Shown in pieces: positions 38,402-48,338 of a stretch of DNA of 64,000 bases (position 1 is its first letter; each line of letters opens with the position of its first letter). Both the position numbers and the translations under genes were made by a program. The notes beneath the pieces are model-generated. The model searched no databases and was not told the origin of the DNA. It was given only the letters and a program-made list of their open reading frames with translations. This DNA comes from Nocardioides sp. Soil797. Its GTDB lineage: Bacteria > Actinomycetota > Actinomycetes > Propionibacteriales > Nocardioidaceae. The stretch covers positions 62,001 to 126,000 of the forward strand of contig LMSR01000020.1 in NCBI GenBank assembly GCA_001429555.1, given 5' to 3'.

Positions 38402-38803
38402 TCAACCTCCTTGGACCACACAGGCATAGGGCTCGTTCCGGTGAGGGGTGCAGCCGGCGGCGATGACCCGCCAGCCGTCAGCGAAGCGGCCCAGGAACAG
38501 GGTGTCGTGCGCGTAGTGCACCTGCGCGGTGGTGCCGAACACCTTCACCTTGTGCGCGCTCCCCGGCGCCTCCAACGTCTCGTTCGCGAGGCCCTTGGCG
38601 CAAGACCCCCCGCCCGACTGTGCGAGTTCGTCCCGAGTCGTCGGTGCGAGTTGCTTGCAGGCCTGTGTCCAGTCGCGCCCATGCACCGCAGCTTCGAAGT
38701 TGTCCGCCCGTTGTCGCACCTCCTCCTCCTGCCCGTTGTTGCAGCCGGAACACAGCACCAGAAGGCCCGTCACTCCCACAGCCAGGATCCGCAGCACGGC
38801 AGT
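38402..38803 (-). CDS. putative lipoprotein with NTF2-like stress domain
   Basis: A 133-residue exported protein: signal peptide TAVLRILAVGVTGLLVLCSGC with lipobox Cys at ~21, then a conserved soluble domain (EEVRQRADNFEAAVHGRDWTQACKQLAPTTRDELAQSGGGSCAKGL) typical of small actinobacterial lipoproteins with a Cys pair. GTG 38803 fits the signal peptide; ATG 38836 would lengthen it with charged residues. Downstream genes (27-residue peptide, DUF6766) follow closely. Confidence 0.7.
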   Translation of the reverse strand, partial: TAVLRILAVGVTGLLVLCSGCNNGQEEEVRQRADNFEAAVHGRDWTQACKQLAPTTRDELAQSGGGSCAKGLANETLEAPGSAHKVKVFGTTAQVHYAHDTLFLGRFADGWRVIAAGCTPHRNEPYACVVQGG

Positions 38804-38864
38804 CACCTTTCTCGAGTCTCCGACTCCTTCGCCCATTCCTGTCGCGGCTTGAGGACGACGCCCC

Positions 38865-40043
38865 TCACGGGGTGAAGACCACCTTGACCATGCCGTCGCC
38901 CTTTGCCTGGAAGGTCCGGTAGACCTCAGGTGCCTCGGACAACGGGAGGCGATGGGTGGCGAACCCCTCGACCCCGAGCGGATCGTCGTCGCCGTCCAGG
39001 AAGGTCATCAGGTCGTTCGTCCACGCACGTACATTGGCCTGACCCATGCGGATCTGGACCTGCTTGTCGAACATCTGCATCAACGGCATCGGATCCATGG
39101 CTCCGCCGTAGACCCCAGCGATCGAGATCGTCCCGCCTCGACGTACGGCGTCGAAGGCGACGTTGAGCGCGGCCATCCGGTCGACACCGGCCTTGCGCAT
39201 CAGCGGCTGGGCCGCGGCGCTGGGCATCCGGGAGAGTACCTTGGTCAGCCCTTCGACGATGGGGGAGCCGTGTGCCTCCATCCCCACCGCCTCGACGACT
39301 GCATCGGCTCCGCGTCCGTCGGTCAGTTCGCGCACCTGCTCGCCGACGTTGCCGGAATCGAGATCGATCACCTCGGCCCCGAGTGCACGAATCCGGGCCA
39401 GGCGCTCCGGCACCCGATCGACGGTCAGCACACGATGGCCCGCCTCAAGGGCGAACCGGGTGACCATGTCACCGATGGGCCCTGCGCCCAGCACCAGAAC
39501 GGTGCTGTCCGGGAGGGGGTCGGCATACTGCAGGGCCTGCCAAGCCGTGGGCATCACGTCGGACAGGTAGAGGAAACGGTCATCCGGAGGTCCATGCGGC
39601 ACCTTGATCGGGAGTTGGTTGCCGAACGGCACGCGGAGGTATTCGGCCTGCCCGCCGGGCACCTGGCCATACAGCTTGCTGTAGCCGAAGAGGCTGGCGC
39701 CGGTGCCCTGGTCGCGGTTCTGGGTCGTCTCGCACTGGGAGTGCAGTTGGTGCTGGCACATCCAACAGGTGCCACAGCTGACGTTGAAGGGCACGACGAC
39801 GCGGTCGCCCACGGCCAGTTCGCGCACTTCCGGCCCGGCTTCGACGACCACGCCCATCGGCTCGTGTCCGACGACGTCGCCCGGAGTCATGAACGCGGTC
39901 AGGACTTCGTAGAGATGCAGGTCAGAACCGCACAGCCCGGTCGAGGTGATCTCGACGATGATGTCGTCGGGGTCGATGATGCGCGGGTCCGGGACTTCCT
40001 CGACCCGGATGTCGCGCTTGCCCTGCCAGGTGACGGCCTTCAT
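38865..40043 (-). CDS. zinc-dependent alcohol dehydrogenase, formaldehyde-dehydrogenase-like
   Basis: A 392-residue medium-chain dehydrogenase. Catalytic zinc site in TGLCGSDLHLYEV...GHEPMGVV (residues ~35-65), structural zinc loop CGTCWMCQHQLHSQC (~92-106), Rossmann motif VLGAGPIGDMV (~184). The long insertion and the VDRVPERLARIRALGAEVIDL region match glutathione-independent formaldehyde dehydrogenase-like enzymes. A sigma-B-type promoter lies 30 bases upstream. It may oxidise toxic aldehydes. Confidence 0.88.
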   Translation of the reverse strand: MKAVTWQGKRDIRVEEVPDPRIIDPDDIIVEITSTGLCGSDLHLYEVLTAFMTPGDVVGHEPMGVVVEAGPEVRELAVGDRVVVPFNVSCGTCWMCQHQLHSQCETTQNRDQGTGASLFGYSKLYGQVPGGQAEYLRVPFGNQLPIKVPHGPPDDRFLYLSDVMPTAWQALQYADPLPDSTVLVLGAGPIGDMVTRFALEAGHRVLTVDRVPERLARIRALGAEVIDLDSGNVGEQVRELTDGRGADAVVEAVGMEAHGSPIVEGLTKVLSRMPSAAAQPLMRKAGVDRMAALNVAFDAVRRGGTISIAGVYGGAMDPMPLMQMFDKQVQIRMGQANVRAWTNDLMTFLDGDDDPLGVEGFATHRLPLSEAPEVYRTFQAKGDGMVKVVFTP

Positions 40044-40072
40044 GAGCTCTCCTCAAGATCGGGTTCCCGGCC

Positions 40073-40098
40073 GGTACCCGTCTTGGCAGTGGTCAGTC
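40073..40098 (-). promoter_or_regulatory. sigma-B-type promoter (GACT-N15-GGGTACC)
   Basis: Minus-strand GACT (40095-40098) and GGGTACC (40073-40079) before the alcohol dehydrogenase; back-to-back with the next promoter. Confidence 0.75.
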
Positions 40099-40103
40099 GG
40101 CAC

Positions 40104-40129
40104 GGTTGAACTCAGATCCGTTGGGTACC
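40104..40129 (+). promoter_or_regulatory. sigma-B-type promoter (GGTT-N15-GGGTACC)
   Basis: GGTT 40104-40107 and GGGTACC 40123-40129, 50 bases before the 47-residue membrane protein. Confidence 0.75.
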
Positions 40130-40178
40130 GAGCGGCGCGCGGCGGACACTGGGTCCGGCCGCAGAGTGGAGGGAACAC

Positions 40179-40322
40179 ATGGCACTCATCTTGTGGATCA
40201 TTGCCGTCATCCTGGTCATCAGCGGCATCGTGTCGCTGGTGCGAGGACAAGTTCTGTGGGGAGCCGTGCTCATCATCGTCGGCCTTCTCGTCGGCCCCGG
40301 TGGCGTCAGCCTCTTCACGTAG
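40179..40322 (+). CDS. 47-residue GPGG-motif membrane protein
   Basis: Ribosome site GTGGAGGGA, then two short hydrophobic stretches (ALILWIIAVILVISGIVSLV and VLWGAVLIIVGLLVGPGG) ending VSLFT. The LLVGPGGxSxF ending is a recurring pattern of tiny actinobacterial membrane proteins. It is under a sigma-B-type promoter and 15 bases before the epimerase gene, which it probably leads. Confidence 0.75.
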   Translation: MALILWIIAVILVISGIVSLVRGQVLWGAVLIIVGLLVGPGGVSLFT

Positions 40323-40336
40323 GTCGAGCACGTACC

Positions 40337-41338
40337 GTGAAGATCGTCGTGACGGGTGCTTCCGGGAACCTCGGCAGCGCCACTCTGCGCGCCCTCTCCG
40401 CTGATGGCGGGGTCGACGTGGTGGGTGTCGCTCGTCGCCGGCCCGGAGACGTGAGGCAACCGGTCGACACGTCAGTGCAGTGGCGTGAGGCCGACGTTGC
40501 GACGGCGAACCTGGCTCCAGTCCTCGAAGGTGCCGACGCGGTCGTGCACCTTGCCTGGAAGTTCCAGCCCACACACCGGCCCGACGTCACTTGGGCGACC
40601 AACGCAGTCGGCACTCGCCGCCTGCTCGCCGCAGTGGCTCGGGCCGGTGTGCCGGCGTGCGTGTGCGTGTCCTCGGTGGCGGCCTATTCTCCGGTCGACC
40701 ACGACGACCCGGTCGACGAGCACTGGCACACCGACGGGGCGTCGCCCGCGGCGTACTGCCGGGAGAAGGCGTACGTCGAGCGGGCGCTCGATGCGTTCGC
40801 GCTCGCCCATCCTGAGGTGCGCCTCGTCCGAGTGCGTCCCGCCTTCGTGTTCCAGCGCTCCGCGGCCAGTGAGCAGCGGCGCATCTTCGGTGGTCCGCTG
40901 GCCAGACCGGCGCTGCTCGATCGGCGTCGGATCCCGGTGCTGCCTCTGCCTGCGGGCCTGCGCCTGCAGGCGGTCCATGCCGGTGACGTGGGCCGCGCCC
41001 TGGCTGCCGCAGCCACGACCGACGTGACGGGAGCCTTCAACCTTGCCGGAGACGGCGTGATTCGTCGCGATGAGTTGGGCGAGCTGGTCGGGGCACGCAC
41101 GGTCGAGGTGCCCGCCCGGATGCTGCGGGCCGGCGTGCAGGCTGCGTGGCGTGCTCGCGCCGTTCCGGTCCCCGGCAACCTGCTCGACGCGGTGATGCGA
41201 CTCCCGTTGATGGCTACCGACCGCGCCGCGCAGGAGCTCGACTGGCAACCGCAGCACAGCAGTGCCGATGCCTTGGAGGCCGTGCTCAGCGGGATCCCCG
41301 CACGGGCAGGGAGCCAGATGCCGCCGCTCCAGCCCTGA
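40337..41338 (+). CDS. NAD-dependent epimerase/dehydratase
   Basis: A 333-residue extended short-chain dehydrogenase. Rossmann motif VVTGASGNLGSATLRAL (residues ~4-20), VVHLAWKFQP, the catalytic Ser/Tyr-Lys set in VSSVAAYSP and YCREKAYVE (~137-145). GTG 40337 begins the first strand. The sugar-nucleotide or other substrate is unknown. It follows the 47-residue membrane protein in operon position. Confidence 0.85.
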   Translation: MKIVVTGASGNLGSATLRALSADGGVDVVGVARRRPGDVRQPVDTSVQWREADVATANLAPVLEGADAVVHLAWKFQPTHRPDVTWATNAVGTRRLLAAVARAGVPACVCVSSVAAYSPVDHDDPVDEHWHTDGASPAAYCREKAYVERALDAFALAHPEVRLVRVRPAFVFQRSAASEQRRIFGGPLARPALLDRRRIPVLPLPAGLRLQAVHAGDVGRALAAAATTDVTGAFNLAGDGVIRRDELGELVGARTVEVPARMLRAGVQAAWRARAVPVPGNLLDAVMRLPLMATDRAAQELDWQPQHSSADALEAVLSGIPARAGSQMPPLQP

Positions 41339-41391
41339 TCAACGCAAGCGCCCGAACTCCAGCCCCCAAGACCGTGGATCAGGTCGTCGAA

Positions 41392-41628
41392 TCAGGCCGA
41401 TTGGTCCGGTGCCTTCTGCGTCACGAACTTGTGCGTGCCGTCGCACCATGGCTGCCGCTGCGAGCGCTCGCAGCGGCACACTGCCACCACAGGCCGGGTG
41501 ACCGGATGCACCACGCCGTCCCGGTCGGCCCATGAGGCGGCACCGCGCACGAGCAATGGCCCACCGGGGCAGTCCTGCGTCCGGACGGAGTCACCCGGCT
41601 GTGCGGTCGGGCCGTCGGTGTCGCTCAC
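41392..41628 (-). CDS. CDGSH iron-sulfur domain protein
   Basis: A 78-residue protein with the [2Fe-2S] CDGSH signature CRCERSQRQPWCDGTH (residues ~51-66; three Cys and one His ligands). The GTG start overlaps the stop of the haem-oxygenase-like gene as GTGA, so it is translated with it. It probably carries electrons or a cluster for that partner; this is inference. Confidence 0.9.
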   Translation of the reverse strand: MSDTDGPTAQPGDSVRTQDCPGGPLLVRGAASWADRDGVVHPVTRPVVAVCRCERSQRQPWCDGTHKFVTQKAPDQSA

Positions 41629-42632
41629 GCGTTGACCCCGACGAGGCGTTGGGGGCTCGGACGGGTCCAGGTGTCGACCAAGGCCGTGCCGGCGATCTCG
41701 TCCACCTTCAGGCAACTGGCCGCGCCGAACAACACATCCTCGGCGAGGTGGGGCTCGCCCTCGACCAGGACTCCGCAGATGTTGCGGATCGCGAGCTGCT
41801 CGTGCACGGCATCGGCCTCGATGTGTTCATCGAAGTAGGCCCGAGTCGCCTCCGGCAGGCCGAGACGCTCCACGCCCGAGACGATGCGGCGGCAGGGTGC
41901 CGAGCTGGTGGCCTCGAAGGCAGCCAGATGGCCCAGGGCGGCGCCGCGCAGGCGTCGGCGCAACGCGAACATCGACATCACGTTGTTGACTGCCAAGGTG
42001 AGCGCACCGGCTTCGTCGATGTGAGCCCCGTAGGTGCTGTCCAGTCCGATGGCGTCCATGGCCTCGGCGAACATGCTGGCATGGAGGAGCTCGGGTCGCC
42101 CTGCCCCGTACTCGTCGTACTGCAACTCCGCCAGGGCCGCCTTGACCGGACCATCGACCCGGGGCAGCACGAAGCTCTGCGGGTCGGACTCCTTCAGGTG
42201 GTAGATGCTGCGCTGCCTCATGAAGTCGGCAAACTGCGCCAAGGTGGCGTGGCGTTGCAGATGGGATGCCAGCGGGCCACCGTCCAAGTCGTCGATCAAG
42301 TTGGTCAGCTGTTCGGGCAGGTCGCCCGTCCCCGACGCCGCCCGGCGTACGTCGTCTGCGGTGAGGTCCCGCAGGGTCTGCTCAAGGTTGGCCTCGAGCA
42401 TCGAGCGGGAATGGATCAGCAGAGGATCCCACTCGAGATCGGGGTCGACGTCCTCGAAACCGCGGTAGTGCAGCTCGAAGAGCATCCACAGGGCGAGCTG
42501 GACGTCCTCGTTGACCAGAAGGTCTTCGTCCTGACGGGGGAGTGTGGCGACGGCGGGCGCCTCCATCGCTCGTCCGGCGAGGACGTGTGCCACCTGCTGG
42601 CTGAGCCGGCCGCGCGGTGCGGGCAACTGCAT
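41625..42632 (-). CDS. iron-containing redox enzyme, haem-oxygenase-like (HDO)
   Basis: A 335-residue helical protein of the iron-containing redox enzyme family (haem-oxygenase-like di-iron oxidase fold). Metal-ligand-type residues are in LWMLFELHYRGFEDVD (residues ~48-63), YDEYGAGRPELLHASMFAEAM and YFDEHIEADAVHEQLAIRN (~265-285). It shares a coupled unit with the CDGSH protein and has a sigma-B-type promoter 30 bases upstream. Substrate unknown; HDO relatives cleave C-C bonds of fatty or amino acids. Confidence 0.85.
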   Translation of the reverse strand: MQLPAPRGRLSQQVAHVLAGRAMEAPAVATLPRQDEDLLVNEDVQLALWMLFELHYRGFEDVDPDLEWDPLLIHSRSMLEANLEQTLRDLTADDVRRAASGTGDLPEQLTNLIDDLDGGPLASHLQRHATLAQFADFMRQRSIYHLKESDPQSFVLPRVDGPVKAALAELQYDEYGAGRPELLHASMFAEAMDAIGLDSTYGAHIDEAGALTLAVNNVMSMFALRRRLRGAALGHLAAFEATSSAPCRRIVSGVERLGLPEATRAYFDEHIEADAVHEQLAIRNICGVLVEGEPHLAEDVLFGAASCLKVDEIAGTALVDTWTRPSPQRLVGVNA

Positions 42633-42662
42633 CGGATCACCTCCGGAAGTAGGTGACGCGGA

Positions 42663-42688
42663 GGTACCCAGCGGCGTCCACCTCAGCC
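42663..42688 (-). promoter_or_regulatory. sigma-B-type promoter (GGCT-N15-GGGTACC)
   Basis: Minus-strand GGCT (42685-42688) and GGGTACC (42663-42669) before the HDO gene. Confidence 0.75.
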
Positions 42689-42714
42689 GTTGTCGCCGGT
42701 GACGGTGACCGGGG

Positions 42715-43365
42715 TCACGCCGTCCGGCGCAACAACATCAGGACGCCACTCCCACCGAACGTTCGCACCTCGGTGGTGGACAGCTCGAACCCCTCGTCGG
42801 CCATCCAGTCCCCGAGGTCGTCGGCCTGGGCGACGGTGCCGAGCTGGACGACGGCGGCTCCGTCAGGGTGGAGGCAGCGGTCGATGGTGCGCACACAGTC
42901 CCGCGCAAGAGCCAGCCCGTCGTCCCCACCGTCGATCGCCAGCTCGGGATCGTCCGGGAAGCGGCCGATGTCGTGGCTGGGCACCCACGGTGGATCAGCG
43001 ACGACCAAGGGGAAGCTCTCGCCGAGCTCGAGGCATTCGAGCACTGGGCGCTGGCGCACCTCGACCATTTCGGAGAGCCCCGCGACTGCGATGTTGCCGC
43101 GGCTGAAATCGCACGCGACGGGGTCGATGTCGACGAGGACACCCCGACGGCCGGTGCTCTTCATCGCCAGGAGCCCGATGTGGCCGACTCCGGAGCACAG
43201 TTCCAGGATGGGGCCCGAAGGGGCTTCGGCGGCAGCCTCCGCGGCCCAGGCCGACTGCGCGGCTGTCCATGGACGCGGAGTCAGGACGCGGTCGTCATAG
43301 ACGATGGCGACGTCACCGAAGGTCAGCTGACGGGTGGCCGGATCTGCCGGCTGCGAGGTCTGCAT
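42715..43365 (-). CDS. class I SAM-dependent methyltransferase (HemK-like)
   Basis: A 216-residue methyltransferase. SAM-binding motif ILELCSGVGHIGLLAM (residues ~52-67), acidic loop VDIDPVA (~79), and ADPPWVPSHDIGRFPDDPE (~118-136), the NPPY-type motif of N5-glutamine/N6-adenine methylases. It resembles HemK/PrmC proteins but lacks their N-terminal helical domain. A sigma-B-type promoter overlaps the region just upstream. Confidence 0.8.
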   Translation of the reverse strand: MQTSQPADPATRQLTFGDVAIVYDDRVLTPRPWTAAQSAWAAEAAAEAPSGPILELCSGVGHIGLLAMKSTGRRGVLVDIDPVACDFSRGNIAVAGLSEMVEVRQRPVLECLELGESFPLVVADPPWVPSHDIGRFPDDPELAIDGGDDGLALARDCVRTIDRCLHPDGAAVVQLGTVAQADDLGDWMADEGFELSTTEVRTFGGSGVLMLLRRTA

Positions 43366-43373
43366 CCGTCGGT

Positions 43374-43399
43374 GGTACCCAGCGCCGGCACCCTGATGC
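43374..43399 (-). promoter_or_regulatory. sigma-B-type promoter (GCAT-N15-GGGTACC)
   Basis: Minus-strand GCAT (43396-43399) and GGGTACC (43374-43380), ending 8 bases before the methyltransferase ATG. Confidence 0.75.
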
Positions 43400-43440
43400 C
43401 CACGAAGCGCTGCCGTCGGTGGGTCCGAGCGGTCAACGGA

Positions 43441-44025
43441 TCACGGGGTGCGTTCGGTGAGGTCTGGGCCGGAGGGACGGACGACGTCAGCGGTGGCGAG
43501 GCTGCGGAACCTGAACTCCTCGCACAGGAGGTCGAGCGTCGGCTGGTGCAGCTCGGGACGATGGGAGGCGATGGCGTTCTCGACGAGCACCACGTGCAGG
43601 TCGTGTGCATAGGCGTCGGCGGCCGTGGCGGCCACGCACGTGTGGGTCGACACACCGGCCAGCACCAACAGGTCCACGTCGTGTTCGGCGAGGAGACTGC
43701 GGAGCTCGGTGTCATGGAAGGCGCTGTCGCGCGTCTTGACGACTTCGGTGGCGCCTCGGATGACCAGGCCGCGCACGGGCTGGGCGTCATCGTCGCCGGC
43801 GATCAGGAACCCCTGGTCGTCCTCGAGCATGTTCAGCGTCCAGGTCGACTTGTCCGCCCGGTGCTCGGTGCGAACCCGGAACACCGGCACCTGGTGTTCG
43901 GAAGCCCACTCCTGCAGCGCATTGCACCGTTCCACCAGCAAGTTCACGTGGGGTTCGAGCGGGCCCGAGGAGAAGAACGCGACCTGCATGTCGATCAGCA
44001 CCAGGGCCGGAGCGGAACCGTTCAC
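43441..44025 (-). CDS. isochorismatase-family cysteine hydrolase
   Basis: A 194-residue hydrolase: catalytic Asp in LVLIDMQVAFF (residues ~9-19), Lys in TEVVKTRDSAF (~95) and nucleophile Cys in VLAGVSTHTCVAATAADAY (~126). The GTG start at 44025 is used (44031 is an alternative in-frame GTG). A TAGGTT hexamer ~10 bases upstream suggests a housekeeping, leaderless promoter. Substrate unknown. Confidence 0.85.
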   Translation of the reverse strand: MNGSAPALVLIDMQVAFFSSGPLEPHVNLLVERCNALQEWASEHQVPVFRVRTEHRADKSTWTLNMLEDDQGFLIAGDDDAQPVRGLVIRGATEVVKTRDSAFHDTELRSLLAEHDVDLLVLAGVSTHTCVAATAADAYAHDLHVVLVENAIASHRPELHQPTLDLLCEEFRFRSLATADVVRPSGPDLTERTP

Positions 44026-44068
44026 GTCCACAAACCTAGCCTGAGGGCGTCGTGCATCGTTGCTGGAG

Positions 44069-44075
44069 GGGTACC
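44069..44075 (+). promoter_or_regulatory. GGGTACC -10 element before catalase gene
   Basis: GGGTACC 29 bases before the catalase ATG. The -35 position reads TCGT, missing the first G of GNNT. Confidence 0.5.
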
Positions 44076-44104
44076 GGGAGGTCTCCCCAGACCAGGAGGC
44101 TTCG

Positions 44105-46251
<2,147 letters not shown>

Positions 46252-46255
<4 letters not shown>

Positions 46256-46734
46256 ACAGCGAGGTCCTCGAGGGACACCTGCAGCACCACTGGGCCGGAG
46301 CAACAGCCGGAGTCGCTCTCTTCGAGCGGGTCGCGCGCACGCATCCTGACCAGGAGGCGGCCCGACAGGTTCGAGAGATTGCTGCCGAGGTGAACGACGA
46401 CCGGGAGTCCCTGCGGCGGATCATGGCTTCGCTCGGCTTCACGCCCGCTCGTCTGGGGGCCCTTGTCGCGCGGGCCGGCGAGTGGGTCGGCAGGTTCAAG
46501 CCGAACGGACGCGTCATCCGCCGCTCGCCACTGAGCGACGTGTTGGAGTTGGAGGCCCTGCGTGACGCGGTCTCCGCCAAGAGGGCAGGGTGGCAGGTCC
46601 TGTTCACGTTGGCTGAACATGACGGCAGGATCGACCCTCGGCATGTGGAGGGGCTCCTGGAACGCGCTGAGTCGCAACTGGAGCGACTCAGCGACCTGCA
46701 CCTTCGGATCGCGAACGACCGGATCCTGGGGTGA
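46252..46734 (+). CDS. helical protein coupled to catalase
   Basis: A 160-residue all-helical protein (EGHLQHHWAGATAGVALFERVARTH...ALRDAVSAKRAGWQVLFTLAEHDGRIDPRHVEGLLERAESQLERLSDLHLRIANDRILG). The layout of acidic/His residues on two long helices resembles ferritin-like bundles, but no family is claimed. The ATG overlaps the catalase stop. Conserved coupling suggests it protects or assists the catalase (inference). Confidence 0.6.
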
Positions 46735-46785
46735 AGGACGTGGGTCGACGGGGCGCTCCAGGGCCCTATGGCAGGGGAACATCGG

Positions 46786-46811
46786 GCATGAAGGGCCATC
46801 GTGTGGGTACC
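46786..46811 (+). promoter_or_regulatory. sigma-B-type promoter (GCAT-N15-GGGTACC)
   Basis: GCAT 46786-46789 and GGGTACC 46805-46811, ending 8 bases before the FMN-reductase ATG. Confidence 0.75.
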
Positions 46812-46819
46812 AACGGGCC

Positions 46820-47431
46820 ATGTCTGAACTCACCTGTCTCGTCCTGAACTGCACGCTCAAGAAGTCGCCGGCCGAGTCGAGCACCGACCTGCTCGGGTCA
46901 CAGGCGCTGGCTGCCCTCGGTGACCAAGGAGTGGCCGGCACGATCGAGCGCGTCGTCGACCATGACGTACGTTTCGGAGTGAGCCCCGATGAGGGGGACG
47001 GCGACGAGTGGCCCGCGCTGCGCCAGAAGATGTTGGACGCCGACATCCTCGTGCTGGCCACGCCGATCTGGCTGGGACAGCCGTCGTCGGTGTGCAAGAT
47101 GGTGCTCGAGCGTCTGGACGCGGAGTTGTCCGAGACCGACGACCAGGGTCGAATGCTCACCTATGGCAAGGTCGCCGGGATTGCTGTCGTCGGCAACGAG
47201 GACGGCGCCCACCATGTCACCGCGGAGTTGGCCCAGGGGCTGACCGACGTCGGGTTCAGCCTGCCGGCCAACGCGGTGACCTACTGGGTCGGTGAGGCCA
47301 TGCAGGGCGTTGACTACAAGGACAAGTCGCCGACCCCGGAGAAGACCGACGCGACCACGAAGACACTTGCGGCCAACGCCGCGCACCTGGCCGGACTGCT
47401 GTCGCACTCGCCATATCCGGCACCGGACTGA
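46820..47431 (+). CDS. NADPH-dependent FMN reductase / flavodoxin-like protein
   Basis: A 203-residue flavodoxin-fold protein: LVLNCTLKKSPAESSTDLL (FMN phosphate loop, residues ~6-24), ILVLATPIWLGQPSSVCKMVLERLD (~76-100) and KVAGIAVVGNEDGAHHVTAELAQGL (~117-142). The frame opens upstream but ATG 46820 begins the first strand and follows a sigma-B-type promoter, so it is probably leaderless. It likely reduces quinones or FMN under oxidative stress. Confidence 0.88.
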   Translation: MSELTCLVLNCTLKKSPAESSTDLLGSQALAALGDQGVAGTIERVVDHDVRFGVSPDEGDGDEWPALRQKMLDADILVLATPIWLGQPSSVCKMVLERLDAELSETDDQGRMLTYGKVAGIAVVGNEDGAHHVTAELAQGLTDVGFSLPANAVTYWVGEAMQGVDYKDKSPTPEKTDATTKTLAANAAHLAGLLSHSPYPAPD

Positions 47432-47490
47432 GCGGGCAACCCGTGGGAGCCAAGGACGAGCCACACCCACGACCTGGTGGCGAGGAGGCC

Positions 47491-48303
47491 TCAGGAGTCG
47501 TCGGCCCCCATCGCTGCGACGGGATCCAGCCTGGTGATCTCGCGGGTGGACAGGTCGACCATCACCGCGGTGTCGGGAGGCACGGGCGTCCAGCCGGGTT
47601 GGTCGAGACCGCTGGAGACGATCTCGAGCCCGGCGTCAGTCTCCCGGTAGTCCATCGCGAAGTACTCCGTGGTGTGCCGCGGCGGGATGTCACCCTCGTC
47701 GTCGAACATCGCACGCAGGGCACGCAACGGCGAATCGGCACGGGAGTTGATGTGAATGGCGAACATGTGTGTCGGCGTGAGCATGAGGGCGTTGAGACTG
47801 CACCGCGGGAACTTCTTGATGAGGGTGGCCAAGGCTCGGGTGACGCCTTCCGCCTCGTCCCCGTGCTCCTCGACGCTCTGGTGCACGAAGTGGAAGTAGC
47901 GCTCGCTGTCGGTGTCGCCGCGGAGCTTGGCGCAGGTCTCGTCGGTGAGCAGGGCTTCGAGCTCGGAGATGGGATGGACGTGGCCGTTGTGCGCGAAGGC
48001 CGCGTCGTCCTCGAGGAACGGATGGGTGTTCTTCGGGCCCACCTCGATCCCACCGGTCGCCCACCGCAGGTGCACCAGCCCCGCATTGGAGAGGGGCTCC
48101 TCCACGAGAAGGCGGTAGGTCTCGTCGACGTCCGCCGACCGTGGCGAGCTGGCGCAGTGCGTGCCGTCGGGCGACTGCCAGGCCATGCCCCACCCGTCGG
48201 AGTGGACCGCGGTCAGCGAGGTGAAGGCGGCCAACCCCTCTTCGCCGAGGAGATCAGCGACAGCGTGGGGCGCATCGGAGACGTAACCGTAGAGGCGACA
48301 CAT
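47491..48303 (-). CDS. class II glutamine amidotransferase-like protein
   Basis: A 270-residue Ntn hydrolase (GATase_4): the nucleophile Cys is residue 2 (MCRLYGYVSDAPHAV), then SLTAVHSDGWGMAW (~29-42), LRWATGG and FAHNGHVHPISELE (~105-118) of the glutaminase fold. It is a stand-alone amidase of the YafJ type; substrate unknown. A sigma-B-type promoter 57 bases upstream overlaps the beginning of the divergent YbdK gene. Confidence 0.88.
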   Translation of the reverse strand: MCRLYGYVSDAPHAVADLLGEEGLAAFTSLTAVHSDGWGMAWQSPDGTHCASSPRSADVDETYRLLVEEPLSNAGLVHLRWATGGIEVGPKNTHPFLEDDAAFAHNGHVHPISELEALLTDETCAKLRGDTDSERYFHFVHQSVEEHGDEAEGVTRALATLIKKFPRCSLNALMLTPTHMFAIHINSRADSPLRALRAMFDDEGDIPPRHTTEYFAMDYRETDAGLEIVSSGLDQPGWTPVPPDTAVMVDLSTREITRLDPVAAMGADDS

Positions 48304-48338
48304 GGTCCGGTGTTTCCTTCCTGCCCGAGGAGGGCGAG

